This document shows positions 54,478 through 63,800 of a DNA stretch of 64,000 nucleotides, piece by piece. The stretch spans positions 45,329-109,328 of the forward strand of contig CAZZFF010000004.1 of the NCBI GenBank assembly GCA_964653485.1, given 5' to 3'. Source of the DNA: CAVQND01 sp964653485 (GTDB lineage Bacteria > Verrucomicrobiota > Verrucomicrobiia > Limisphaerales > UBA8199). The notes beneath the pieces were generated by a model. The model was not told the origin of the DNA, searched no databases, and saw only the letters and a program-made list of their open reading frames with translations. Numbering within the stretch: the first letter of the stretch is position 1; every line of letters begins with the position of its first letter. A program made the translations under genes and the position numbers.

Positions 54478-55920
54478 ATGAACACCGACCAACTCTACCA
54501 GGAACGTCTGAACCGATACGTCACTGCGTTGCGCAATGAGAAGCCGGACATGGTTCCGGTCAGGCCCTTTGTCGCCGAGTTCACCGCCAAGTATGCCGGC
54601 TACACCTGCCAAGAGGTGGCCCATGACTACTCAAAGGCCTTCGAGGCCGCCATCATCACGGCGAGGGACTTCGGTTGGGAAGCGGTCGTGCCGAACATGG
54701 TCTATGTGTGGACCGGCCTCACCCAAGCCCTCGGCCTGCGCTACTACGGCATCCCCGGTATCGGCATCCCCCACACCACCGGCTTCAACTACATCGAGCC
54801 CCCCGAGGACGCCGCGTTCATGCGCGAGGACGAATACGACGCCCTCATTGATGACCCCACGGCATTCCTCTACAATGTCTGGCTGCCCCGCGTCTCCACC
54901 GAGATAGGCCGCGTTGGCCAGCCCGTCACCTACCGCAACAATCTCGCCTTGGTCAAGGGCGCCATGGCCATGCTCTCTTATTTCCACGCCTTCGGCCCCC
55001 AAGTGGCCCGCCTTCGCTCCGAGTGCGCCACCGCCTCCGCCATCGCAGGCATCTTCAAGGCCCCATTCGATATTATCGCCGATAAACTGCGCGGGTATGT
55101 CGGCCTCACGATGGACATGCACACGCAGCCTGCCAAAGTCCTGGCCGCCTGCGAAGCCCTCATGCCGCACCTCTGCCACGTCGGATTGACCACCTCCGAC
55201 CCCGCCTGCCAGGTCCCTATCGGCTTCTGGATGCACCGCGGCTGCGTCCCCTTCATCAACCCCAGACAATTCGCCTCCCACTATTGGCCCACTCTCAAGC
55301 CCATCATCCAGGAATTCTGGAAACACGGCCGCCAAACCCTTTTCTATGGAGAAGGCAAATGGCACCATCATTTTGACGCCTTCCGGGAACTCCCAGACCG
55401 CAGCATTGTCTTTCATTGCGACCAGGATGACATCTTCCTGGCCCATCGAAAGCTCCACGACAAATTCCCCCTCAGCGGCGGCATCCCGAACGTCTTGCTC
55501 AGCTACGGCAAACCTGAGGAAGTCCGCGCCTTCTGCCGCCGTGTGCTCGACGAAGTCGCCCGCGACGGCGGCTACATCATGGACGCCGGCGCCATCATGC
55601 AGGATGACACCAGCATCGAGAACCTCCGTGTCATGACCCAGACCGCCCGCGAATACGGCGTCTATCCCTCCGGCTCCTATCAGCCCCCGACAGCCCTCTC
55701 TCCCAGCCAAGTGCCCGCCTCAGTCGCCGAGCGCCAGAGCCTGCCCGGCCTCACTGGCCGGTCTCAACCCGGCCCGCGACCCGGCGTCTGCTTCCCCTGG
55801 GAAGAACGCGTCAAAGAACTGCCCGAAATCACCGGCAGCCCCGACCTCGTCCGTAAGATATGGGAAGACGTGGACAGCTTCGGAGACATGTTCATCTGGC
55901 AACTCCTGCTGAGCTTCTAA
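54478..55920 (+). CDS. Uroporphyrinogen decarboxylase-family protein (corrinoid methyltransferase-like)
   Basis: This is a 480-residue protein of the URO-D/MtaA-CmuA superfamily. Rather than heme synthesis, most members in bacteria of this type transfer methyl groups to or from corrinoids. Visible blocks are MVPVRPFVAEFTAKYAG near residue 25, YVWTGLTQALGLRYYGIPGI, YVGLTMDMHTQPAKVLAACE near 204, and the C-terminal IVFHCDQDDIFLAHRKL and GGIPNVLLSYGKPEEVRAFC. It lacks the Arg-rich start and Asp residue typical of HemE. A DUF1638 gene lies nearby on the opposite strand, a partner often seen with these methyltransferases. No corrinoid-binding protein gene is in the window. The acceptor is unknown. 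Confidence 0.82.
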   Translation: MNTDQLYQERLNRYVTALRNEKPDMVPVRPFVAEFTAKYAGYTCQEVAHDYSKAFEAAIITARDFGWEAVVPNMVYVWTGLTQALGLRYYGIPGIGIPHTTGFNYIEPPEDAAFMREDEYDALIDDPTAFLYNVWLPRVSTEIGRVGQPVTYRNNLALVKGAMAMLSYFHAFGPQVARLRSECATASAIAGIFKAPFDIIADKLRGYVGLTMDMHTQPAKVLAACEALMPHLCHVGLTTSDPACQVPIGFWMHRGCVPFINPRQFASHYWPTLKPIIQEFWKHGRQTLFYGEGKWHHHFDAFRELPDRSIVFHCDQDDIFLAHRKLHDKFPLSGGIPNVLLSYGKPEEVRAFCRRVLDEVARDGGYIMDAGAIMQDDTSIENLRVMTQTAREYGVYPSGSYQPPTALSPSQVPASVAERQSLPGLTGRSQPGPRPGVCFPWEERVKELPEITGSPDLVRKIWEDVDSFGDMFIWQLLLSF

Positions 55921-55977
55921 CACGCCGGGGAGCGAGCGGCGAGGGGCGGGAAACGCCCTTCAGTTTCCCGACGCCTC

Positions 55978-56733
55978 TCACACAGCGCGGATCACCTTCT
56001 CGTCGAACGTCGCCACGATTTTCTGGCCGGGCTGCACGACCAGGAATGCCGGGTCCTCCCACCGGCCCTCGAGCATCGCCTCCAGCAGCCCAAGGTCTCC
56101 CGGAAGTTCATCGTATTGCCACCCCTTCTCGGCGCAGACCTCCCGGACCTGCTCGCGGAGTTTGAGATGCCTGGCGAACTCGAAATCAATGAGGGTCCCG
56201 TGCGAATAGGATTGCGCCCACCGACTCATTTCCTCGATCAGGTATTTGGCCTGGTCTTCGCCGTACTTTCGCGCCCACTCCGCATAGGCGTTCCCAAGAC
56301 CCTGGTTGGCCCCCGCGGGCAGCGACGCCCCGCCCCATACAGAACCTTTGTCGCCCCGCCGCTTGAAACACTCCAGCCACCCGGAGGTGTAGTAATAAGT
56401 CCCCGGCCGTTCTGTAAAGCACCGCTGGTACCGCTCCTTCGATCCGAGAAAAAAAGTGATGCAGTCATGCGCCCGCGGCGCCACCAGCCGGGTCTGTCCC
56501 GCCGCCAATCCGGTCAGGATGCTGCTGCAAAGCCCGTAGCCAAGCACGATGGCGTCGTACTTCCCGCCGGGCGCCGCCGCAATCCGCTTCTGAAGTTCCT
56601 CCCGGCCCTTTGCGGGCGTGTCGTGGTAGCCCTGGGCCAGCAGCTCCAGATCAATGAGGTTGCTCGACCGCGCCGCAAGATAATACAGCTCCCGCGCGGC
56701 AATTTCGCACGCAATCACTTTCAGAAACATCAC
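55978..56733 (-). CDS. DUF1638 family protein
   Basis: This is a 251-residue protein with the DUF1638 pattern: LKVIACEIAARELYYLAARS at the start, YDAIVLGYGLCSSILTGLAA, then PRAHDCITFFLGSKERYQRC and GTYYYTSGWLECFKR. The family is of unknown function and often sits near corrinoid methyltransferases, as here (URO-D family gene just upstream on the other strand; the two converge). Conserved Cys, His and Asp residues suggest metal or cobamide handling. No signal peptide. The ATG at 56733 or 56730 is a double Met start. Confidence 0.85.
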   Translation of the reverse strand: MMFLKVIACEIAARELYYLAARSSNLIDLELLAQGYHDTPAKGREELQKRIAAAPGGKYDAIVLGYGLCSSILTGLAAGQTRLVAPRAHDCITFFLGSKERYQRCFTERPGTYYYTSGWLECFKRRGDKGSVWGGASLPAGANQGLGNAYAEWARKYGEDQAKYLIEEMSRWAQSYSHGTLIDFEFARHLKLREQVREVCAEKGWQYDELPGDLGLLEAMLEGRWEDPAFLVVQPGQKIVATFDEKVIRAV

Positions 56734-56830
56734 GGGACGTTACAGCCTTTCACTGCCAATTGACAGCCCTCTCCTGCGCCGAATGCTTCATTTCACCCCT
56801 GCTCCAGCGTCCGTCGCGTCCGGCGCCTGG

Positions 56831-56891
56831 AGCGTCAGAGCGTAGAGCCTGAGGGCGCAGCAACACCTGTCGCGCTCTACGCTCTGACGCT
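56831..56891. repeat. Long inverted repeat between DUF1638 and vWA genes
   Basis: An 18-base arm (AGCGTCAGAGCGTAGAGC at 56831-56848) has its exact complement at 56874-56891, separated by 25 bases. It lies in the 190-base gap downstream of the vWA gene's stop and upstream of the DUF1638 start, both on the minus strand. No T-run follows, so it looks more like a REP-type element than a terminator. Confidence 0.7.
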
Positions 56892-56923
56892 TTCACTCTC
56901 CGCCCCTGGAGCACCAGCCCCCC

Positions 56924-57640
56924 TCACTTTCTCGGAGGCTCTTCCTCCTCAAGGAGAATCTTGCGCTGCAGGATAAACTCAAGTTGCGAGTTGAGTTGCT
57001 TTTCGTCGCCCGCCCCCACCACCGTCGCACCCAACTTCTTGAGCGGCTCGAATTGTGTGGCGTCGACGTCGAATGCCACGAAATGGATGCCCAGGCTGCT
57101 CTGGTTCCGGGCAGCCTGCGCCCTCAGTTCAGGCATGACCTTCTCCGGCGGCGGCCCAACGGTGTTCAGACCGTCGGTGATGACCAGGACGTGTTTGTGC
57201 GAGAGGGGTGAGTTGAGAACACACTGGCCCGCGGTGCGGAGGGCGTTGCCCAAGGGCGTGCCGCCCTGAGGTGAGGAGAAACGCCGGGCCCAGTCTTGAA
57301 GCGCCCCCGCGTCGAAGGGCCCTAGGGGGATCGCCGCCCGGGCCTGGGGACCCCTAAAAACGAAAAGAGCGGTCTGGATTCTGTGTGGCGTGATGCCGGA
57401 CCCGCTGTTGGTCGCGAATGCCTGGAGTTGGCTGGCGATGGCCTGGAGGGCACGGTTGGCCACAACGTACTTCGGGGCATGTTTGCCGGCCCGGTCCGGC
57501 ACAGAATCCCTCATGCTGCCGGAAGTGTCATAGACGATGGCCAGCGCCACTCCCTCTTCGTGGGTCGCGGCGCGGACGGCAGCGTCAGGCCACAACGTCG
57601 CCAAGGCGGCTAATACGGCAACAGACAAATTGGTTTTCAT
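56924..57640 (-). CDS. Exported von Willebrand factor A domain protein
   Basis: This is a 238-residue protein with a Sec signal peptide (MKTNLSVAVLAALATLWPDA). The vWA domain starts with the MIDAS motif IVYDTSGSMRDSV, followed by the conserved Thr (GGTPLGNALRTAG) and Asp in LVITDGLNTVG, so metal binding is likely intact. It ends in a charged tail (LLEEEEPPRK). vWA proteins of this kind bind other proteins outside the cytoplasm. No partner gene (such as a MoxR ATPase or TPR protein) is adjacent, and the nearest genes are unrelated. Confidence 0.88.
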   Translation of the reverse strand: MKTNLSVAVLAALATLWPDAAVRAATHEEGVALAIVYDTSGSMRDSVPDRAGKHAPKYVVANRALQAIASQLQAFATNSGSGITPHRIQTALFVFRGPQARAAIPLGPFDAGALQDWARRFSSPQGGTPLGNALRTAGQCVLNSPLSHKHVLVITDGLNTVGPPPEKVMPELRAQAARNQSSLGIHFVAFDVDATQFEPLKKLGATVVGAGDEKQLNSQLEFILQRKILLEEEEPPRK

Positions 57641-57733
57641 AGGCAGCAGCTTGCGTTGACACCACTCTACGCCTCGTCCTCGAGGCCCGCAGTTATAGAA
57701 GACATCCCTGATTGTAAGTCAAGCGAGCGCAGT

Positions 57734-57955
57734 TCAGTTCCCAGGCGTGAACCTGAGGACCTTGGCCCCGTCCGGGCCGTTGGTAAAGGTCCATCGATAC
57801 TTGATGGGGCCGTGGATGTTCGTGTTCAGGATTACTGTCGGGGCGCGCGCTCGGGCCGGTTGAGGCTGTAGTGGGGGTTCAGGAAACGGCGAATGGGCGG
57901 CACGATGGCATCCCATACACCAGAGAAGCAATCCCAGGCCGACGGTAGTCTTCAT
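57734..57955 (-). CDS. Small lipoprotein
   Basis: This is a 73-residue protein with a lipoprotein signal (MKTTVGLGLLLWCMGC; cleavage before the Cys). The mature part starts HRAAHSPFPEPPLQPQPAR, is Pro-rich, and ends with a short strand-rich segment (IKYRWTFTNGPDGAKVLRF). The ATG at 57955 is used; a longer frame from 57988 adds residues that overlap the next gene. It lies 10 bases downstream of dtd on the same strand, so co-transcription is likely. Function unknown. Confidence 0.6.
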   Translation of the reverse strand: MKTTVGLGLLLWCMGCHRAAHSPFPEPPLQPQPARARAPTVILNTNIHGPIKYRWTFTNGPDGAKVLRFTPGN

Positions 57956-57965
57956 CGCCAGCCGC

Positions 57966-58418
57966 CTATTCCCGCATCCTCGAATCAATGATGAGGGTCA
58001 CCGGGCCGTCGTTGACGAGGCGCACCAGCATCTGGGCTCCGAATTCGCCCGTCTGGACCGGCTTCCCCAGGTCCTGAGCGATGCGGCCAACAAACCGATG
58101 GTAGAGCGGCGCCGCAATGGCCGGCCCGGCCGACCGGCTGTAGGAAGGGCGGTTGCCCTTATGGGTGCTGGCGAACAGGGTGAATTGACTGACCACCAGC
58201 ACTTCGCCCCGCGCGTCCTGGACAGACAGGTTCATCACGCCCTTCTCGTCATCGAAGACCCGCAGACGGACTATCTTGCTGCTGAGCCATTCTATATCCT
58301 CCTGGGTATCGGTCTCCTCGACGGCCACCAGGACCAGCAGTCCCCTCTTGATGGCGCCCTTGAGGGAGTCTCCAACGGTGACGCTGGCCTCGGAAACACG
58401 CTGAATCACTACGCGCAT
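57966..58418 (-). CDS. dtd: D-aminoacyl-tRNA deacylase
   Basis: Dtd removes D-amino acids mistakenly attached to tRNA. At 150 residues the length is exactly normal. It starts MRVVIQRVSEASVTVGD and has the catalytic-type blocks LVVSQFTLFAST (the Ser-Gln-x-Thr-Leu motif) and the GPVTLIIDSR end with the cross-subunit Gly-Pro pair. HKGNRPSYSRSAGPAIAAPL is also conserved. It ends 10 bases before a small lipoprotein gene. The promoter region faces the rpsP operon on the other strand, giving a divergent pair of translation-related genes. Confidence 0.96.
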   Translation of the reverse strand: MRVVIQRVSEASVTVGDSLKGAIKRGLLVLVAVEETDTQEDIEWLSSKIVRLRVFDDEKGVMNLSVQDARGEVLVVSQFTLFASTHKGNRPSYSRSAGPAIAAPLYHRFVGRIAQDLGKPVQTGEFGAQMLVRLVNDGPVTLIIDSRMRE

Positions 58419-58486
58419 AAACTCTGAGCCAGAGAGAAGCCGACCCGCAGGCTCCCGGCAAGCCGGAAAAAAGGTAAAATCAGGGC

Positions 58487-58515
58487 TTGCGCACTCCGGA
58501 GGATGGGGCTAGGCT
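58487..58515 (+). promoter_or_regulatory. Possible sigma70 promoter of the rpsP operon
   Basis: TTGCGC at 58487, 17 bases, then TAGGCT at 58510. A weak match to the consensus but exactly spaced, about 75 bases before the rpsP ATG and facing away from dtd. Confidence 0.4.
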
Positions 58516-58590
58516 CCCCTCTCTTTTTCGCAAAGCCTGGACGGCGGCGCCAGACAGGTCGGTTGTCGCCGTCAAACGAAATGATGATTT

Positions 58591-58851
58591 ATGGCAGTTA
58601 GAATTCGCATGAAGCGCGTCGGGGCGAAGAACACGCCTGTGTTCCGCATTGTCGTGGCGGATGCGCGCAGTCCTCGGGATGGCAAGTTCATCGAGGAACT
58701 GGGGACGTATCACCCGCTCAACAAAGGTGACAATTTCACACTGGACCTGGAGCGGGCCAAGTACTGGCTGAGCAAAGGTGCGCAGCCGACTGAAACCGTA
58801 GCCAGTTTCATCAAGAAGGCAGGCAAAGCCGCGGCCGAGGCCCCGGCATAA
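58591..58851 (+). CDS. rpsP: 30S ribosomal protein S16
   Basis: S16 is a small-subunit protein needed early in 30S assembly. The 86-residue sequence opens MAVRIRMKRVGAKNTPVFRI, with the usual VVADARSPRDGKFIEELGTY and LERAKYWLSKGAQPTETVA blocks. It is first in a translation operon: khpA follows 15 bases later, then trmD and rplS. rimM, normally between khpA and trmD, is not present here. The short Ala-rich C-terminal tail is ordinary for the family. Confidence 0.97.
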   Translation: MAVRIRMKRVGAKNTPVFRIVVADARSPRDGKFIEELGTYHPLNKGDNFTLDLERAKYWLSKGAQPTETVASFIKKAGKAAAEAPA

Positions 58852-58866
58852 CCCCCAAGCCGGCTT

Positions 58867-59112
58867 ATGCAGGCCTTTCTCGAATACGTGGTCAAAGGGC
58901 TGGTGCAGCATCCGGATGCCGTTACCGTGACCCCAGTGGAACGCGAAGGCACCACCGTGTATGAACTGCGCCTGCATCCGCAGGACGTGGGCAAGGTTAT
59001 CGGCCGGCAAGGAATGACCATCAACGCGATTCGCTCCCTCTTGCTGGCCGGCAGCGCGCGAAAGGGCCTGCGCTGCACGCTGGAGATCGTCGAGGAACAG
59101 CCGGGGAGTTGA
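58867..59112 (+). CDS. khpA: KH domain RNA-binding protein KhpA
   Basis: This is an 81-residue protein with a single KH domain: LHPQDVGKVIGRQGMTINAI carries the GxxG loop (GRQG) that contacts RNA. KhpA (YlqC) works with KhpB and affects cell size, ribosome and small-RNA biology in other bacteria. It stands in its usual place after rpsP and is 77 bases ahead of trmD. The length matches the family. Confidence 0.93.
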   Translation: MQAFLEYVVKGLVQHPDAVTVTPVEREGTTVYELRLHPQDVGKVIGRQGMTINAIRSLLLAGSARKGLRCTLEIVEEQPGS

Positions 59113-59189
59113 ACCGGCTCATTGGCCGGGTCGGCCCGTTGCCCGGCACTGCGGCGGCGCGCGCGCCAGCGTGTTCCGCCTAAACGCAC

Positions 59190-59855
59190 ATGAGAATTGA
59201 CGTCCTCACCCTGTTTCCGGCAATGTTCACAGGGCCGCTGGATGAGAGCATCATCAAACGGGCGCGGGAGACGGGGCGGCTGGATTTAAAAATCCACAAT
59301 TTGCGCGATTATGCGCATAACCGCCACAAAACGGTGGATGACCGCCCGTTTGGCGGAGGGCCGGGCATGTTGCTCAAGCCCGAACCGATCTTTGAAGCTG
59401 TGGAAGAGTTGGGGGGGCAGTCAGCCCGTGTGATTTTGTTTTCACCAGCGGGCCGCACCTTTAACCAGGCCGTCGCCGGCGAGTTGGCCGTGCAGGAGCA
59501 CCTGCTCATGATCTCGGGGCACTACGAAGGGTTTGACGAGCGGGTGCGCGAGCAGTTGGCGGACGATGAGTTATCCATCGGCGACTACGTGCTGACCAAC
59601 GGCGGTTTGCCGGTGATGGTCGTCATTGACGCCGTGGCCCGCCTGTTGCCGGGCGTCCTGGGGGACGACCAAAGCGCCCAGGAAGAATCGTTTAGCCACG
59701 GGCTGCTCGAATACCCGCAATACACGCGCCCGGCGGAGTTTCGAGGGATGAAGGTCCCGGACGTGCTGTTGTCGGGCGACCACGCCGAGATCGCCCGCTG
59801 GCGGGCGGAGCAAGCCATGCTCCGAACGCAAGAGCGCAGACCGGACCTGTTGTAA
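59190..59855 (+). CDS. trmD: tRNA (guanine-N1)-methyltransferase
   Basis: TrmD makes m1G37 in tRNA and prevents frameshifting; it is usually essential. The 221-residue protein has the knotted SPOUT core: FGGGPGMLLKPEPIFEAVEE (near residue 51), HLLMISGHYEGFDERVREQL, and LSIGDYVLTNGGLPVMVVID (near 130), with SFSHGLLEYPQYTRPAEFRG near the C-terminal domain, which ends slightly shorter than in E. coli. It sits between khpA and rplS. An upstream rimM is absent. Confidence 0.97.
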   Translation: MRIDVLTLFPAMFTGPLDESIIKRARETGRLDLKIHNLRDYAHNRHKTVDDRPFGGGPGMLLKPEPIFEAVEELGGQSARVILFSPAGRTFNQAVAGELAVQEHLLMISGHYEGFDERVREQLADDELSIGDYVLTNGGLPVMVVIDAVARLLPGVLGDDQSAQEESFSHGLLEYPQYTRPAEFRGMKVPDVLLSGDHAEIARWRAEQAMLRTQERRPDLL

Positions 59856-59873
59856 GAACGGGGCAATGAATTT

Positions 59874-60332
59874 ATGAACCAGGCATTACTTGATAAAATC
59901 GAATCGGGACAGTTTCGCAAAGACGCCATGGATTTCGCCGTAGGCGATACGGTGCGAGTACACACCAAGGTCGTGGAAGGCGACAAAGAGCGCATCCAGA
60001 TTTTCAGCGGCGTTGTCATCAGCCGGCGCGGGCACGGTCTCAACGAGATGTTCACCGTCCGCCGCATCAGTTACGGCGAAGGCGTCGAACGCATCTTCCC
60101 GCTCCATTCGCCCCGGGTGGACAAGGTCGAGGTCGAGCGCCGAGGCTCGGTCCGCCGCGCCAAGCTGACTTACCTCCGCAAGCGCCTGGGCAAGGGCGCC
60201 ACGCTCGTCAAGGAGAAGGAAGGCAAGGCCGGAGCCGCACATGCGTCCGCACCCACACCGGCCCCCGTGCCGGCGCCAGCCCTTGCGACCGCCCCTGCAC
60301 CCGCACCCGCGCCTGCTGCCGGAAAGGCCTGA
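59874..60332 (+). CDS. rplS: 50S ribosomal protein L19
   Basis: L19 sits at the interface of the ribosomal subunits. The 152-residue protein has the usual core (FAVGDTVRVHTKVVEGDKER, RIQIFSGVVISRRGHGLNEM, GVERIFPLHSPRVDKVEVER and RRAKLTYLRKRLGKGATL), but a C-terminal tail of about 33 residues rich in Ala and Pro (SAPTPAPVPAPALATAPAPA) goes beyond the typical 115 residues. It closes the rpsP operon. No clear intrinsic terminator follows. Confidence 0.96.
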   Translation: MNQALLDKIESGQFRKDAMDFAVGDTVRVHTKVVEGDKERIQIFSGVVISRRGHGLNEMFTVRRISYGEGVERIFPLHSPRVDKVEVERRGSVRRAKLTYLRKRLGKGATLVKEKEGKAGAAHASAPTPAPVPAPALATAPAPAPAPAAGKA

Positions 60333-60800
60333 GCGGCGAGCGGCGAGTGTCGAGCGAACAAGGTAGGTGCCGTCCCTCCCCTCGGGCGCTCAGGCGGTGG
60401 AGAAGAATAAACGTGGCAACAAGCCGATGGGGTCTTGTCGGCCAGTGAGGCGCTTATCCGCCGAGACGTAACGAGCGAGCAAGGAAGCTGGACGGCAAAA
60501 GACCAAAATATTGTCTTGTATCCTTCGCATGCCGAGCGAACCGATTTAATCAGCCGCTTTGAACGAAGCCAGCTTCCTGAAAGTCCGGTCGAGAGGGACA
60601 CCGATCATCGCCGCTCACCGTAGGTTGCTCCCGGTGGAACAATAAATTAGCATGAATTATTCTCAAATATATGTTCATTAGATATTGACATCGTTCTCCA
60701 ACCTCCGCATCCTCAGTCCAGGACGGTTTGGCGCGCGTTCGGTAAACTTGGCCCGCCGCAGGGTCGCGGTGCTGCCGCATCTCGGAAGGACTCGATTGTT
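60333..60800 (+). other. Intergenic region before a large exported protein
   Basis: This 470-base stretch holds no convincing gene; a 62-codon frame at 60435-60623 lacks support. A TTGCTC-17-TAGCAT pair at 60625-60653 could be a promoter, just ahead of an AT-rich stretch (60640-60690) unlike the GC-rich surroundings. It could be a 5' leader of about 140 bases for the following gene. Confidence 0.45.
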
Positions 60801-63800
60801 ATGAGGAGGATCGTTGCTGTCATTTGTGGCTGTTTGGCTCTCGATTGTTTTGCACAAGTAGGCGGGCTTGATCCCACCAATGCCGCGCCCGGCGGCACCA
60901 CCGATACGGCGACTAACCAAGGAGTTCCGCCGCCGGTTCAATCTCTTACGCCCGGCGAGTGGTGGGCCGTCACCAACGGCATGGCGCCCGGCGATTTGGC
61001 CGGGTTGGCAAACCTGGCGACGCAGGGCGGAGCGATGAGCCCCGCTGCGCTCGCGGCCATTAAGGCAGGCCTGACCGCGGACGACGTGTCCGCCATCGCC
61101 GCGATGGCGGCCCAGGTCCTGGCGGCGCAAGCCCAAAGCGCCGGCTCCGCCCAGCCGATGACCCAGATGTCGGGCGGCATCACCGTCGCCAACCATGTCC
61201 TGAACATCAACATCGGGGGGCTCACCAACGCCGAGGTGGGGCTGGCGGCGATCGGCCAAACCGCCGGCGATTTCTGGACCGGCGCATACTTTCCCTATTC
61301 GTATTCCAGCACCATCAACAATCTTCTGTGGTCGGACCAGACGGCCTCGGGCATCAGCCTGCTGATCTCGAACGCGCCGGGCGACTGGGCAAACGGAGCG
61401 ATTGATCCCATGCTCCGCACCTATGCCTACAGCACAAGCAGCGGGTTTGATGGGGCCGGCGACATTACGGTCACGCTGACGGGCGTGCCGGCCGGCGCCT
61501 ACGCCCTGTATCTCTACGGACACGGCCCGACCACCGACGCTTCCATCTTTTCGGTCACCAGCCCGAGCAACAGCCTCGGCACCCTCTCCACCGGCACGAA
61601 CTGGCAATCCTCGACTTGGATGGCTGGGGCGCAATACGTAGTCTTTCCGGGACTGAGCGTTTCCAGCGGCGAGCCGATCACGGTGGACGTGCATATTGAC
61701 TCGCTGGCTTACGCCCTGATCTCCGGGTTGCAACTGCTGCCGTATAGTAACGCGGTGCCCGATCTCCTGGACGAAACGCTAACCAACAGGGTCCCCTTCA
61801 TGGGCGTGCCGTTCATCGTCACCGGCGTCATCGAGGCGGAGCAATTCGACCTGGGCGGCCGCGGGGTAGGATACCAGGTCAACGACACGAACAACGCCAC
61901 CACCGGCTACCGGGTCTGCAATCTCTGCATCACGACCAACAATGGCGACCCCATGGGCGGCGGCTTCTTGGTGGACAAGTTGCGCGCCAACGAGTGGTTG
62001 AGCTACTCTATAGACGTGCGCATCGGCCAGACTTATGCAATCGAACCCCGCGTTGCCGGCATCGGCACCGGCGGGACGTTTAGCATCAGTTTCTCGACCA
62101 ACTGGCCGGCCAGCTACTACTCCAGCAACGTCTTTAGCATCCCAACCACAACCTGGACCAACCTCCTGGCCAAGAATGTCTTCCTGCAGGCGGGGACGAA
62201 CATCATGACCGTAACGATGCTCTCCGACGGGAAGATTAACGGCGCGGACAGCGGCGGGGTCGCCAGGCTCAACTACGTCTCCATTTACCCGAGTTGGAAT
62301 GAGGGCTTGCCAGCCGGGGCTACTAACACAACCTCCGTGCCCGCCAGCGCCTTGTCCACGAACGTGGACTGGCTGTCGGCCAGCAACAACTCGGTCGCCA
62401 TCCAGAACCAGATCGATTCGCTGACGAATTCCGGCGGCGGAACGGTCGTGCTTCCGGCGGGCAGATACTACCTGGCTTCCCGTTGTATCCCAAATGAGAC
62501 CTACCCCGAGCAAAGCAACACGGCACTTTACGTTTACATGAACAATGTGCAGATCCAGGGCCAAGGCAAGACCAACACCACGCTCGTCGCGCATAATAGG
62601 GATACAACGATCCTGTACGTCGGTCGCCAGTTCCTTGCTACTACGAACATTCCTCCCAGGAATGTAACCAATTCCGCCCTGTCGGGTCTGACCCTCGAAG
62701 GCAGCCCGCACTGGGTTTACGACACCAACAGCCTGCCCAACAACGTGACGTGGGAAAATGGTTGGCTTGTGCCGCCTGGCCTCAATAACAACGGCACATT
62801 GTTGATGGCCGCTGGGGACGACTTCGTGAACAACCTGTTGGTGACGAACTGTCTTTTCAGGAACCCCTCCTTCGACGCCATCTGTATGCCCGGGAACATT
62901 GTCAACTTTCTGTCGCGCAGCAACGACTTCCGGTTCCGCGACGCCGGGACGAATGGGGCTTATTTTGGGAACGTGACCAATCCCAACAACACCAACACCA
63001 GCTACTGTCCGCACGGCAACGTGGGGATTTGGACGCGGGCAGAGCCGATTGGGGCCTTCAACATGAACCTCATCGAGTGTACCTTCAACGGCAACGTGAC
63101 CAACACCAGCACGAATGCAACCAGTCCGGCGTTGGAGAGCTATGCGGACGGTATGCTGTGGTTTCAGGACCTGGGTGGCAATTGGTTTGCCGCCCGTAAC
63201 GCGATTACCAACTACGGCCTGGAGGCCATCCAATGGAACAGCGGCCCGGCCGCCGCCGTTCAGAACACGTTCTCGACACCCGTGAACACGCCCTCGACGT
63301 GCGCCCTGAACAATCCCGTCGGTGCGCCCGGTTACTCGCCCACGGGCAGCTTTTTGGACTTGAGTTTCGGCTTCGTCGGCAACAGCGTCATCGGTGGCCG
63401 CCAGGGCGTCCTCGGCACATACTCGGGCGGGCCGGACAGCATCGCTTACCTCGTCGTGAGTGGGAACACAATCGCCCTTCTTCCGTGGAACACGAATTAC
63501 CCCTACGGCGGGGCCGGTGTGGCTGAGCTGTCACTGGCCGGCAGAGTGGACATCGCCGGCAACACACTCCAGAGCGGCGACATGCCGATTTACATTTACT
63601 ACACCGGTGGATGCACCAACCTCATCGTCCTCCAGAACGACTTCTCCGGGGCGAGTTTATGGGGCATCCAGGACACCAGTTCCGGCGGCCACTTGCTTAA
63701 CTCGCTGGTGCTAAAGAACAGGCTGAGTTGCGGGACTTCCTCCTTCCATCTCCAGGCGCCGCTTAGCGACGGCGCCCACTGGTTCCTTATCCAAAACACG

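Noticed and set aside
60435..60623. A 62-codon frame upstream of the large exported protein
   Set aside because: No supporting motif; the putative promoter lies across its end and the composition suggests non-coding DNA.
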